Origin: GCA-002708315 sp963676635
Lineage (GTDB): Bacteria; Bacteroidota; Bacteroidia; Bacteroidales; F082
Assembly (NCBI GenBank): GCA_963676635.1
Contig: OY781105.1
Coordinates: forward strand, 1,674,001-1,738,000
DNA length: 64,000 nucleotides
Direction of reading: 5' to 3'
Positions within the stretch are counted from its first letter, which is position 1. The number at the start of each line of letters is the position of its first letter. The notes under the pieces are model-generated. The model was not told where the DNA came from. It saw only the letters and a program-made list of their open reading frames with translations, and searched no databases. Both the position numbers and the translations under genes were made by a program. Shown here piece after piece: positions 45,226 through 53,706 of this stretch.

Positions 45226-47229
45226 TTATCTCAGCATTCTAAGCTTAACTTTCAACGCTTCGATTTCATCCTTGGCTCGTTTTATCTTTTGCTCAAACTC
45301 CTCAAGCAGTTTGTTTGACCCTGATGAACTGGAGAAGAAACCAATATTATTTTCCCATACATTCAGATCTTCCTGAATCTTGGAAATCTTATTCCTTATA
45401 AAAGAACGTTCCTTTGAGATACGCTTGTCAGCTTCAGGACTGCTTTTCAAAATGTCTACCTTTTCCTGGAAGTCTGATGCACTAATCTCCGCTTTGTTGA
45501 CATCCATCTTCTCAATCATATCATCAATTGCCGAACGATATTCATTCTGTATCTTATCCTTTTCTTTAAAAGGAACAAAACCTATATCCATCCAACGTTT
45601 CTGAAAATCTTTCAAAGCAGTTAAATTAGCTTCTTTTTCAGCAACAACTTTATAGTCAGTAATTTCTTTTACAAGAGTCTTCTTGAGATTAAGATTTTCA
45701 TCCTCCGCAACATGTAATGACTTAAAGTGTTCTGATTTACGATTAAAGAAATCATCGCATGAAGCTCTAAACCGTTTCCATATTTTATCAGAATATTTCC
45801 TTGGAACAGGTCCGATTTTTTTCCATTCTTTCTGAAGTCTGATTAACTCTTTAGTTGTTGAACTCCAGTCAGAACTATCTTTTATAGCTTCAGCTTTTGA
45901 ACAAAGATCCAGTTTCAGATTATAGTTATTAACTTGTTGTTCCTTAACTTCATTTAAAAACTCACGTTTAGCACCAAAAAATGTATCAAGTGATTCTTTA
46001 AATACAGCCCAAACCTCATCATTTTTAGCCTTTGGAGCCCTACCAATAGTTTTCCATACTTTCAGCAGCTCATTGATGCGGTCGGTAGCAGATTGCCATT
46101 GCTTAATAGTTTCAACAGGCTCATTTACAATTGCTTTTGCTTTATCACACAGAACAAGTTTGGCTTCGTAATTACCCTCCTGCTGATCCTGCAACTCCTT
46201 ATAATACTCTTTTCTGCGCTTGTTAATTTTATCGGTAATACCTTTAAATCTATCCCAGATATCATCTTTTACATCTGAGGGAACAGGTCCTATTTCACGC
46301 CATTTCTCATGATAATACTGAAGCTTCTTGAATGATTTGATTATTGAATTCTCAACAATTAATTCCTCAGCTTTCTCACAAAGTTCAACTTTAGCCTCCA
46401 GATTTTTCTTGAGATCAAGATCACGCAATTCTCTGTTAATCCTTACCTTATCAAAAAACTTCTCTACAAGAAAATGGTAACTTTGCCAAAGGTTTCTCAA
46501 CTCTGTTGCCGGAACCATTCCTATTTCTTTCCATCTATCCTGAAGATTTCTGAATTCATCATAAGTCTTCTTCAGAGTCTCTTCGCTATTAATCAACTCT
46601 TTAAGCTCCTCAAGTAATGCGTACTTCTGCTCCAGATTAGCAACTTTTTCCTTTTCCAGATCCTGTGAATACTTTGATTTATTATGCCTGTATGTGGCAA
46701 TAGCCTTGTTGTATCTTTGCTCCAGAGGATCTTCTGTATGTTTAAACTCCGCTTCAGCACCGCCTGAATTCAGGAATTCATTTAGCTCATTAGCAATGTC
46801 CTCTTTATTATGCTTATAAAAGGCCGACTTGATCTTAGAAACCTGATGCTTTATTTTTGTGATATCATTTTCTTCAACAATCTCTTCCAAAACTTCTACG
46901 AGTTCCATTTTGTTAAGCTCATCAATGTCAATATCATCAAATAATTCATGATGCTCTTCAGCAAATTTTCCGGTAATCAGATTGATAATCCTACGCTTTT
47001 CTTCTTCGGATATCTGATTAACAGGCTCGGTTTCTTTTACAGTTTCTGTCTCAGGCTCAGGATCGTTACCTGTTATCAAAGCAACAATCTCTTCTTTGTC
47101 CTTTGCTTCTATCTGAGTTTCTACGCTATTACTTTTTTCAACAGTATTATCTGTTGCGGAATTCTCGTCCTGATTTGTTACTTTTTTCTCTTCTTCAGGA
47201 TTCTGATTAAGTTGATCTTTAATTTCCAT
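45226..47229 (-). CDS. DUF349-domain coiled-coil protein
   Basis: A 667-residue soluble protein. The first 110 residues are acidic and low-complexity (Glu/Thr/Asn-rich). After that come about five repeats of the DUF349 unit, each a helical hairpin with a conserved W-K-x-I-G-x-V-P core: DRWKEIGMVPATE, EKWREIGPVPSDVK, KVWKTIGRAPKAK, KEWKKIGPVPRKY and KRWMDIGFVPFKEK. The C-terminus is a coiled coil. DUF349 proteins are common in Bacteroidota and Actinobacteria and their molecular role is not established. Single gene with a -7 element at 47303-47310. Confidence 0.9.
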   Translation of the reverse strand: MEIKDQLNQNPEEEKKVTNQDENSATDNTVEKSNSVETQIEAKDKEEIVALITGNDPEPETETVKETEPVNQISEEEKRRIINLITGKFAEEHHELFDDIDIDELNKMELVEVLEEIVEENDITKIKHQVSKIKSAFYKHNKEDIANELNEFLNSGGAEAEFKHTEDPLEQRYNKAIATYRHNKSKYSQDLEKEKVANLEQKYALLEELKELINSEETLKKTYDEFRNLQDRWKEIGMVPATELRNLWQSYHFLVEKFFDKVRINRELRDLDLKKNLEAKVELCEKAEELIVENSIIKSFKKLQYYHEKWREIGPVPSDVKDDIWDRFKGITDKINKRRKEYYKELQDQQEGNYEAKLVLCDKAKAIVNEPVETIKQWQSATDRINELLKVWKTIGRAPKAKNDEVWAVFKESLDTFFGAKREFLNEVKEQQVNNYNLKLDLCSKAEAIKDSSDWSSTTKELIRLQKEWKKIGPVPRKYSDKIWKRFRASCDDFFNRKSEHFKSLHVAEDENLNLKKTLVKEITDYKVVAEKEANLTALKDFQKRWMDIGFVPFKEKDKIQNEYRSAIDDMIEKMDVNKAEISASDFQEKVDILKSSPEADKRISKERSFIRNKISKIQEDLNVWENNIGFFSSSSGSNKLLEEFEQKIKRAKDEIEALKVKLRMLR

Positions 47230-47302
47230 ATGTTTATGTTTAGTTTTCCGATAAGTTTTTAAAAACCACGGTTCACAGATTATTTCATATTTTAATAGTG
47301 GG

Positions 47303-47310
47303 CAAATTTA
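47303..47310 (-). promoter_or_regulatory. -7 element for the DUF349 gene
   Basis: TAAATTTG on the - strand, with TTTG (plus-strand CAAA at 47333-47336) 22 bp further upstream as a possible -33. Leader about 67 nt. Confidence 0.5.
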
Positions 47311-47606
47311 ATAATATTACTATAACTCCTATCAAATTATTATTTTTTATATCTCTTTCATAATGACAAAATTAACAATTATTTGGTTGCCTAACAAAAA
47401 ATTAGTCAATTCTATTAAATATTAATGCGATTATTGAGTTGGTACTCACTTGTTACTCTGGTGATAATTAGTTTCCTTCAAACAATTCGGGAGATTTAAA
47501 GAGAGAGAGAAATAACCCTCTGCAACAAAGAAAATAAATCTAATGATGTTTATTACTTTGGTTTCTTTTTAGTAATTCTATTATCCCTGCTGACATTTTA
47601 ACATTC

Positions 47607-47804
47607 TGATGCGCATTAGGATGATTTCTGATGCGCATCAGAATAGTTTTTGATGCGCATCAGGATTGTTTTTGATGCGCATCAGACTTGTATTTACACA
47701 AATGAAAACAGACGATTGCACAAGTGAGAATAAGTAATTACACAAGTGGCAATTATTGATTACACAAGTGACAATAATTGATTGCACAGGTCATTAAGTA
47801 CGGA
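47607..47804. repeat. Phased repeat element 3: four palindromes plus five-unit right arm
   Basis: Palindromes start at 47607 (TGATGCGCATTA, one change), 47629, 47651 and 47673 (perfect), 22 bp apart. The right arm has five 22-bp units at 47695, 47717, 47739, 47761 and 47783 (TACACAAATG, TGCACAAGTG, TACACAAGTG, TACACAAGTG, TGCACAGGTC), directly in register and again 49.5 bp from the core centre to the first unit. No clear left arm is seen. This copy lies between two genes on the - strand, 803 bp or less from each, so convergence of genes is not required. Confidence 0.9.
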
Positions 47805-47997
47805 GGTGAAAATCTCTTCAGTGTATTGTTTTGTTAGCTACATATATTACAATATGGCTGCGAGCGATTATGTAGCCATAAACCCCTTTCCATAAGCCAG
47901 GGTTATATCAGGCACATACCATATAACCAATATGTTACTTTAATCCTATCGTTTTAGAGGAGGGTTTTTGTGCATAGTCTATCGTGGAGAAACTATT
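47805..47997. other. Intergenic stretch downstream of the adenylate kinase gene
   Basis: The gap 47230-47997 holds the DUF349 promoter, element 3 and this remainder. Here I see a 7-bp inverted repeat TATGGCT/AGCCATA (47853-47880) and no convincing gene or terminator. Confidence 0.4.
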
Positions 47998-49170
47998 TTA
48001 GAAATTCTGTTTCAGGATATCTTCAATCTCATCAGACAGTCTGTTAAATACTTCCTCTTCAGTACCATCAGCATCTATCTTACTGTATTTATCCTGTTTT
48101 TGATAGAATGAAATTGCAGGAACAGTTTTTTCATTATACTGCTCCATCCGGTTGATAATAAGATCTGTATTCAAATCATAAGGTCGTGCTTTACCATCAA
48201 CTTTTGCTCTTTCGCTAAGTCTCTTCATAGCTTTCAGGGTACTTAGTTTAAGCTCAATCATTGTGGAAAGCTTCATATGAGCTTTCTGAAGCAAACCATC
48301 TAGGATATAAGCCTGTATTACAGTTCTTGGAAACCCTTTAAATATAAATCCATCAACATCAGGATTCTCTTTAATCTTATGAGCCAAAAGACTAATAACC
48401 AGTTCATCAGGAACGATCTCACCTCTATCCATAAAAGGCTTTGCAATTTTACCAGTTTCAGTGCCCTTACGAATTTCTTCGCGCAATAGTTTTCCTGTTG
48501 ATATATAGTACAGGTTATGTTTGTTAGCCAGCAAGCGGCCTTGTGTTCCCTTTCCTACACCTGGTTTTCCCAGCAAAACAATATTTGTATATTCCTTGCT
48601 TTTGTTCTTTTCAATTATATCAACAATATTGTTAAAGATATCATCAAGAGTGCCAACACCATTTATTTTATGGTATTTAGACTGATCACGATAATAGTCG
48701 GCAACAGGCTTTGTTTTCTTTTTATATTCGTTAAGTCTGACTTTGATAACATCCATTGTATCATCGGTACGGCCTGATGTTTTAGCACGGAGCAGTAGTC
48801 TGTCCACCAATTCATCTTCCGGTACATCAAGTTTAATCATCATATCGAGGGAAGTATTAAGCTTAAGAAGCAGTCCGTCGAGGATATAAGCCTGTGCTAC
48901 AGTACGAGGAAACCCATCAAACAGGATACCTCTTGCATGCTCATTTTCCCTGATTTTTTTCTCAATTATCTGAACAACAAGTTCATCAGGAGCGAGTCCT
49001 CCTTTTTCTATGATACTCTTTGCTTTCAGACCCAGATCTGTTTCAGCAGCTATTTCCTGTCTGAGGATATCACCTGTAGAAATGTAAGTAAGATTGTATT
49101 TTTCAAGTAGTTTCTTCGATTGAGTTCCTTTTCCAGCACCCGGAGGTCCAAATAGAGCAATGTTTAACAT
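47998..49170 (-). CDS. adk: Tandem double-domain adenylate kinase
   Basis: Two complete adenylate-kinase modules in one 390-residue chain; normal enzymes are about 190-215. Module 1 (1-190) looks active: P-loop GPPGAGKGT at 8-16, STGDILR with R37, FDGFPRT with D86 and R89, LID arginines R124 and R128, then GRTDD and R145. Module 2 (195-390) keeps the P-loop GKPGVGKGT (201-209), FPRT and several arginines, but TGD has become TGK (227), the Mg-coordinating FDG Asp is Lys (278), and GRTDD is replaced by GKARPYD. Module 2 is thus probably altered or inactive. It follows hpt by 12 bp, forming a purine salvage operon. Confidence 0.93.
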   Translation of the reverse strand: MLNIALFGPPGAGKGTQSKKLLEKYNLTYISTGDILRQEIAAETDLGLKAKSIIEKGGLAPDELVVQIIEKKIRENEHARGILFDGFPRTVAQAYILDGLLLKLNTSLDMMIKLDVPEDELVDRLLLRAKTSGRTDDTMDVIKVRLNEYKKKTKPVADYYRDQSKYHKINGVGTLDDIFNNIVDIIEKNKSKEYTNIVLLGKPGVGKGTQGRLLANKHNLYYISTGKLLREEIRKGTETGKIAKPFMDRGEIVPDELVISLLAHKIKENPDVDGFIFKGFPRTVIQAYILDGLLQKAHMKLSTMIELKLSTLKAMKRLSERAKVDGKARPYDLNTDLIINRMEQYNEKTVPAISFYQKQDKYSKIDADGTEEEVFNRLSDEIEDILKQNF

Positions 49171-49182
49171 ATTCCTTCTTTA

Positions 49183-49719
49183 TTATTCAACAATTTTATA
49201 GATATCCCTTAAATTTCTGCCTTGTTCATCATAATCAAGTCCGTATCCTACAATAAAATCGTTAGGTATTTCAAATCCAATGTAATCAATATCATATGAT
49301 TTTGTAAACGCCTTTGGTTTAAACAACAGAGTAGCTATTTTATAATCAGCAACACCAATACTCCTTAGTTTAGCAGTAACATTTTCCATGGTAAGCCCTG
49401 AGTCGATAATATCTTCAACTATTACAACATGGCGGCCTTTAAGACTTTCACTAAGTCCGATAAGCTCTTTAACTGTTTCCGTGCTTTTTGTACCCTGATA
49501 GGATGAGAACTTAACAAATGAAATCTCACACGGGATATCAATCTTTTTTAACAGATCAGAAGCAAACATAAATGCACCATTCAGAAAAGCAAGAAACACA
49601 GGGGTTTTACCCTCCATGTCATTGTTGATCTTTATTGCTATATTTTCAACTTCCTTATCGATAACTTCTCCGCTTAAATAAGGCTCAAAGTATTTGTCAT
49701 GTATTTTTATTCTATCCAT
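49183..49719 (-). CDS. hpt: Hypoxanthine phosphoribosyltransferase
   Basis: Purine salvage enzyme converting hypoxanthine or guanine plus PRPP to IMP or GMP, 178 residues, normal length. Motifs: VFLAFLNGAFMFASDL, the flexible-loop SFVKFSSYQGT, the PRPP-binding VVIVEDIIDSGLTM at about 97-110, LLFKPKAF, and the base-binding DFIVGYGLDYDEQGRNLRDI (in part). Divergent from purE, with its own -7 element at 49782. The adenylate kinase gene follows. Confidence 0.96.
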   Translation of the reverse strand: MDRIKIHDKYFEPYLSGEVIDKEVENIAIKINNDMEGKTPVFLAFLNGAFMFASDLLKKIDIPCEISFVKFSSYQGTKSTETVKELIGLSESLKGRHVVIVEDIIDSGLTMENVTAKLRSIGVADYKIATLLFKPKAFTKSYDIDYIGFEIPNDFIVGYGLDYDEQGRNLRDIYKIVE

Positions 49720-49781
49720 TTATTTATAACTTTTCTGATATTCAGTAAAATAGAAGACGTTGCTGCCTATGTTTAAGCTGA

Positions 49782-49789
49782 CAAATATA
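49782..49789 (-). promoter_or_regulatory. -7 element for hpt-adk
   Basis: TATATTTG on the - strand, about 63 bp before the hpt start. Confidence 0.5.
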
Positions 49790-49822
49790 ATAACTATGTG
49801 CCAATGATTAGCTTATTTTGGT

Positions 49823-49830
49823 TAATTTTG
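49823..49830 (+). promoter_or_regulatory. -7 element for purE
   Basis: TAATTTTG, 28 bp before the purE start. The hpt and purE promoters are back to back within 50 bp, so a shared purine regulator could act on both. Confidence 0.45.
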
Positions 49831-49858
49831 TCTGCTAATTCTAACAAAACAGAAAATA

Positions 49859-50362
49859 ATGAAACCACTTGTAAGTATAATAATGGGGAGTACTTCAGAT
49901 TTAAAAGTTATGGAGAAAGCGGCTGTTTTCTTTGACGAAATAGAGATTCCCTTTGAAATGAATGCATTGTCAGCGCACCGCACTCCTGCTGAGGTAGAAC
50001 AGTTTGCTAAGAATGCTGAAGGCCGTGGTATAAAAGTAATTATCGCAGGTGCAGGAATGGCAGCTCATCTACCTGGTGTTATTGCTTCAATGACTACCGT
50101 GCCTGTTATCGGTGTGCCTATTAACGCTACCCTTGACGGGATGGATGCTTTACTGGCTATTGTTCAAATGCCTCCGGGAATTCCTGTTGCTACTGTTGGC
50201 ATTAACGGCGCTCTTAATGCCGGAATTCTTGCTGCACAGATGATTGCTACCGGTGATAAGAATGTTATGGAGAAAATCAGAAAACAGAAAGATTCTCTTA
50301 AACAAAAGATTGTTAAGGCTAACGAAGACTTAAAACAGGTTACTTATAAATTTAAGGTTTAA
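49859..50362 (+). CDS. purE: N5-carboxyaminoimidazole ribonucleotide mutase
   Basis: Class I PurE of de novo purine synthesis, 167 residues, converting N5-CAIR to CAIR. Motifs: IIMGSTSDLKVMEKA at the N-terminus, the catalytic-His segment ALSAHRTP, IIAGAGMAAHLPGVIAS, PVIGVPINATLDGMDALLA and MPPGIPVATVGINGA. No purK is next to it. Its stop overlaps by 4 bp with the stop of the convergent methyltransferase gene. Confidence 0.97.
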   Translation: MKPLVSIIMGSTSDLKVMEKAAVFFDEIEIPFEMNALSAHRTPAEVEQFAKNAEGRGIKVIIAGAGMAAHLPGVIASMTTVPVIGVPINATLDGMDALLAIVQMPPGIPVATVGINGALNAGILAAQMIATGDKNVMEKIRKQKDSLKQKIVKANEDLKQVTYKFKV

Positions 50363-50985
50363 AGTTTTCTGATTATTAATAGTCCGTCACGAACTGACAA
50401 GGCTACTTGTTCTACATTTGGGTCAGAAGCTACCATAGCATTGAACTCTCTTAGCGAGCTTGTCTCTTTATCGGTACTTTCTGTTATTTTGCCGCTCCAT
50501 AGTATATTATCAGCTATAATAATTCCGCCATTTCTTACTTTTGGTAGTACAGATTTGTAATAATCTGCGTATTGTCGTTTATCGCCATCAATGAAAACAA
50601 GATCAAACTCTTCATTGAGTTTCTTGATATTTACAACTGCATCACCAACAAAAACCTTAATTTTATCAGAAAGTCCAGCATGTTCAATGTTTTCTTTTAG
50701 CATTGGAATGATTTCTTCATTGGCTTCCATAGTATAAAGAACACCATCCTTATTAAGTCCACGAGCCAGGCAAATGGCTGAATATCCTGTAAAGCTACCT
50801 ATTTCAAGAATTTTATCAGGTGCCATCAAAAAAGATATTATTTCAAGAAACTTACCCTGTACTTTACCAGACAGCATTCTGGGATGTGTTGTTCTAAGGT
50901 TTGTTCTGCGCTCAATATCATTTAAAACATCATCCTGACTGGTGGTAATTGAATCAATATATTCGGAAAGTATATTACTTATCAT
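50359..50985 (-). CDS. Class I SAM-dependent O-methyltransferase
   Basis: A 208-residue methyltransferase of the catechol/caffeoyl-CoA O-methyltransferase family (methyltransferase_3). Motif I is ILEIGSFTGYSAICLARGL at about 58-76, then LYTMEANEEIIPM, motif IV/metal site DLVFIDGDKRQYADYYKSVLP (cited in part), GGIIIADNILWSGK, and the C-terminal VRDGLLIIRK. Metal-binding Asp residues of the family are present. Substrate unknown. It is convergent with purE, with stop codons overlapping, and no terminator is visible between them. Confidence 0.92.
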   Translation of the reverse strand: MISNILSEYIDSITTSQDDVLNDIERRTNLRTTHPRMLSGKVQGKFLEIISFLMAPDKILEIGSFTGYSAICLARGLNKDGVLYTMEANEEIIPMLKENIEHAGLSDKIKVFVGDAVVNIKKLNEEFDLVFIDGDKRQYADYYKSVLPKVRNGGIIIADNILWSGKITESTDKETSSLREFNAMVASDPNVEQVALSVRDGLLIIRKL

Positions 50986-51080
50986 TAGTTTTTATATGCA
51001 AAAATAAGTAACATGTTGCAATTATAGATTTTGATAACAAAAGTGTATTAAATATTTGTCTATAAGCCAGAAATAATTTA

Positions 51081-51767
51081 CTATTTGTTACTCTCATATT
51101 TAAGTGAGACGGCTTTTGTTAAAAACGTAACAGAAATAATAACAAATCCGATTGCATCAAAAATCAGGAGTCTGATGTCGGAAGTAACAAATCCGAAATA
51201 ATAAAGACCATGAAAAAAGGTTGCAACAAATAATCCAGTAGACATATCAATAAATCTATTGTTTTTTCTCAACGCTCCCATTCCCACAAAAAATCCCATA
51301 GCAATGGCAAAAACAAGATTTGCCAGTGGCATTGTAAATAAAAACAATGTGAAATTGTTAAACTTATCCATAGAATCAATAATCTCAAATCCATATAGTA
51401 TAGTAGCCATAAAAGAGAAACCAAGGCTAATAAAAATAGAGTAGATTATTCCTTCAATCGGACCTGTAAAGTTCTTAAGTCTATAAAAAGCAAACCTAAG
51501 AGGTAAAAACTTTCCAAGTTCAGAGCTAAAAGCAACAACTACAAAGACAAAAAAGGCCATTCTTCTCATATTATTATATTTCCCGCCCCAAATGGCTTCG
51601 ATTAGCATATATGCGATAAGAAGAATAATTATACTTACAAGTCCAAGAATAATTGCATTTCTGATATTTTTCCAACTTTTTATTGAAAACTTAAACCTTA
51701 AATAACTAATGAAAACTATAGCTAAAATGGGTGAAACAGATAAAGCAAGATAATTGATAAGGTGCAT
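51081..51767 (-). CDS. PrsW-like membrane protein lacking key glutamates
   Basis: A 228-residue integral membrane protein with about seven hydrophobic segments. The layout recalls PrsW, the membrane metalloprotease that cleaves anti-sigma factors: FSSELGKFLPLRFAFY where PrsW has EExxK, then FTGPIEGIIYSIFISLGFSF, and FFHGLYYFGF with the conserved His. But the first Glu of the EE pair is Ser, and the En motif after GFxF is MAT, so the usual catalytic residues are incomplete. It may be an inactive relative or a different family. Single gene; TATATTTG at 51799-51806 is its -7 element. Confidence 0.6.
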   Translation of the reverse strand: MHLINYLALSVSPILAIVFISYLRFKFSIKSWKNIRNAIILGLVSIIILLIAYMLIEAIWGGKYNNMRRMAFFVFVVVAFSSELGKFLPLRFAFYRLKNFTGPIEGIIYSIFISLGFSFMATILYGFEIIDSMDKFNNFTLFLFTMPLANLVFAIAMGFFVGMGALRKNNRFIDMSTGLFVATFFHGLYYFGFVTSDIRLLIFDAIGFVIISVTFLTKAVSLKYESNK

Positions 51768-51798
51768 TTTTATTATACTTAGTGGTTATAATTAAATT

Positions 51799-51806
51799 CA
51801 AATATA
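51799..51806 (-). promoter_or_regulatory. -7 element for the PrsW-like gene
   Basis: TATATTTG on the - strand, 32 bp before the start. On the + strand AATGTTTG at 51810-51817 may serve the cupin operon. Confidence 0.4.
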
Positions 51807-51851
51807 ATAAATGTTTGTAATTTCGTAGACAATTTACACAAATTTAATTTT

Positions 51852-52121
51852 ATGGCGAAGGTAGTAATAATGAAAATATCTGCCGAAGAAGTTGTACGTC
51901 AGAAAGTTGATTCCTGGCCTGTGTGGGAAAAAGAAGTCTCGCGTTTTAACTGGGTATATGAAGATACAGAGGAATGTTATATTCTGGAGGGAGAAATCAC
52001 TATTGAAACCAATGAAGGAGACTATCAAATAGTGTCCGGTGACTTTGTAACATTTCAAAAAGGACTTAGTTGTATTTGGGATATTAAAAAACCTGTTAAA
52101 AAACATTATAACTTTTTATGA
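51852..52121 (+). CDS. Cupin-domain protein (DUF861-type)
   Basis: A small single-domain cupin of 89 residues (71 if the ATG at 51870 is used). Landmarks: SWPVWEKEVSRFNWVY, then EECYILEGEITIETNEGDY, SGDFVTFQKGLSCIWDI. The spacing and the C-terminal WDI fit the Cupin_3/DUF861 group, some members of which bind small molecules. The metal-binding histidines of classic cupins are absent. It overlaps the rsgA start by 4 bp (ATGA), so expression is tied to ribosome assembly factor RsgA. No function can be assigned. Confidence 0.82.
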   Translation: MAKVVIMKISAEEVVRQKVDSWPVWEKEVSRFNWVYEDTEECYILEGEITIETNEGDYQIVSGDFVTFQKGLSCIWDIKKPVKKHYNFL

Positions 52122-53035
52122 GCAATAATAATACAGGAACAGTAATAAAATCAACGGGAAGCTGGTATCAGGTAATTGATAGTAATGATATTATTACTGA
52201 ATGCCGACTAATTGGAGCATTCAGAATCAAAGGTATCAGAACCACAAACCCGGTTGCTGTTGGTGACATTGTTGATTATAAACCTGCCGGTGATGGTACC
52301 GCTGTTATCACTAAAATCCATCCACGTAATAATTACCTAATACGTAAGGCAACAAAACTGTCGAAATCGAGCCATATTATTGCAGCAAATATTGATCAGC
52401 TGGTTGTAGTAGTATCTCTGATAAAGCCCCGCACTTCTTCCGGATTTATCGACAGGCTGCTAACAACGGCCGAAGCATATCATATTCCGGCAAAGATAGT
52501 GTTTAACAAATGTGACTTATACAACGACGAAGATACTGATAATCTTGATCAAATGATATCCTGTTACCAGGAGATTGGTTATCAGTGTTTACAAACCTCC
52601 GTGCCTGAGAAAACGGGGTTACAAGAGTTTAAGGATCTTATTTCAGATAAAACATCCCTTATTTCTGGGCATTCCGGTGTTGGCAAATCTGCTTTGATTT
52701 CAGCTGTTGACAACACTCTGAATATAAAAATTGGTCATATCTCAGAATATCATTCTAAAGGAACTCACACTACTACATTTGCCAATATGTACAAATTGTC
52801 AATAGGTGGTTGGATTATTGACACACCAGGTATTAAAGAATTCGGACTCTACGACTTTACAAAATACGAGCTTGGTCACCGTTTTCCGGAAATAAGAAAA
52901 TTTATGCCTCACTGTAAATTCAATAACTGTATTCATGTAAATGAACCGGGGTGTGCCGTAAAAAATGCTGTTGAAGAAGGGCAAATTGCCGGCTTCCGTT
53001 ATGAAAATTATCTGAACATGTTAAACTCAATATAA
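52118..53035 (+). CDS. rsgA: Ribosome small-subunit-dependent GTPase A
   Basis: Circularly permuted GTPase that checks 30S subunit maturation, 305 residues, typical. An N-terminal OB-fold (about 1-75) is followed by the permuted G domain: G4 FNKCDL at about 129-134 precedes G1 GHSGVGKS at 184-191, then G2 GTHTTTFANMY and G3 DTPGIKEFGLYD. The C-terminal zinc knuckle is CKFNNCIHVNEPGCAV. It lies in an operon cupin, rsgA, CBS protein, BamA-like barrel with gaps of a few bases. Confidence 0.97.
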   Translation: MSNNNTGTVIKSTGSWYQVIDSNDIITECRLIGAFRIKGIRTTNPVAVGDIVDYKPAGDGTAVITKIHPRNNYLIRKATKLSKSSHIIAANIDQLVVVVSLIKPRTSSGFIDRLLTTAEAYHIPAKIVFNKCDLYNDEDTDNLDQMISCYQEIGYQCLQTSVPEKTGLQEFKDLISDKTSLISGHSGVGKSALISAVDNTLNIKIGHISEYHSKGTHTTTFANMYKLSIGGWIIDTPGIKEFGLYDFTKYELGHRFPEIRKFMPHCKFNNCIHVNEPGCAVKNAVEEGQIAGFRYENYLNMLNSI

Positions 53036-53039
53036 TATT

Positions 53040-53702
53040 ATGATAGCCTCAAAACTTATAAGTGAAGATATCTTACCACTAACGCTGAATGATACCATAA
53101 ATGAAGCACTTAACCGCATGCAGGAGTACAAGGTTGCTCATTTCCCGGTAACGGAGAATGGGAAATTAATTGGTGTACTATTTGAAAAAGATGTTTATAA
53201 TCATCCTGAAAGGAAAGGTAAAATAAGCAAAGATATGCTTAACGCAGAGAATTTATATGTAAGAGATGATCAATATGTTTTTGATGTACTTCGCTTGTCA
53301 AATGACCAAAAGCTGACTATAGTCCCTGTGGTAGATGAATCTGACAGATATCTGGGAAGTATAACAATGATGGACATAATTACTTTCTTTTCAAATAGCA
53401 TGTCTATCGACCTTCCGGGAGGCGTTATTGTGCTTGAAGTTAATGTTAACGACTATAGTCTTACAGAGATATCCAATATTGTAGAAACCAACGATGCCAA
53501 AATATTAACAAGCTATATCCTTTCACGTCCTGATTCTACAAAAATGGAGGTAGTGATTAAGGTAAGTAAGATCAATCTTGGTGCTATTATCCAAACTTTC
53601 GAGAGATATGAGTACATTGTAAAAGCATCATTTGGTGAGGATTATAATTATGGTGAGCTTAAGAGTAATTATGATTCGCTTATGAACTACCTGAACATTT
53701 AA
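53040..53702 (+). CDS. CBS-domain protein
   Basis: A 220-residue cytoplasmic protein. Two CBS motifs fill residues about 1-125 (LNEALNRMQEYKVAHFPVTENGKLIGVLFEKD cited in part; FDVLRLSNDQKLTIVPVVDESDRYLGSITMMD in part). An ACT-like or ferredoxin-like domain follows at about 135-210 (GGVIVLEVNVNDYSLTEISN). This kind of protein is usually found next to nadK and DUF6089 in Bacteroidota, but here it is 16 kb away and follows rsgA by 4 bp. CBS pairs bind adenine nucleotides; its role is unknown. Confidence 0.88.
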   Translation: MIASKLISEDILPLTLNDTINEALNRMQEYKVAHFPVTENGKLIGVLFEKDVYNHPERKGKISKDMLNAENLYVRDDQYVFDVLRLSNDQKLTIVPVVDESDRYLGSITMMDIITFFSNSMSIDLPGGVIVLEVNVNDYSLTEISNIVETNDAKILTSYILSRPDSTKMEVVIKVSKINLGAIIQTFERYEYIVKASFGEDYNYGELKSNYDSLMNYLNI

Positions 53703-53706
53703 ATTT

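Noticed and set aside
47853..47880. tRNA-like or small RNA structure from TATGGCT/AGCCATA
   Set aside because: Only one short stem is seen, with no cloverleaf, T-loop or promoter and terminator pair.
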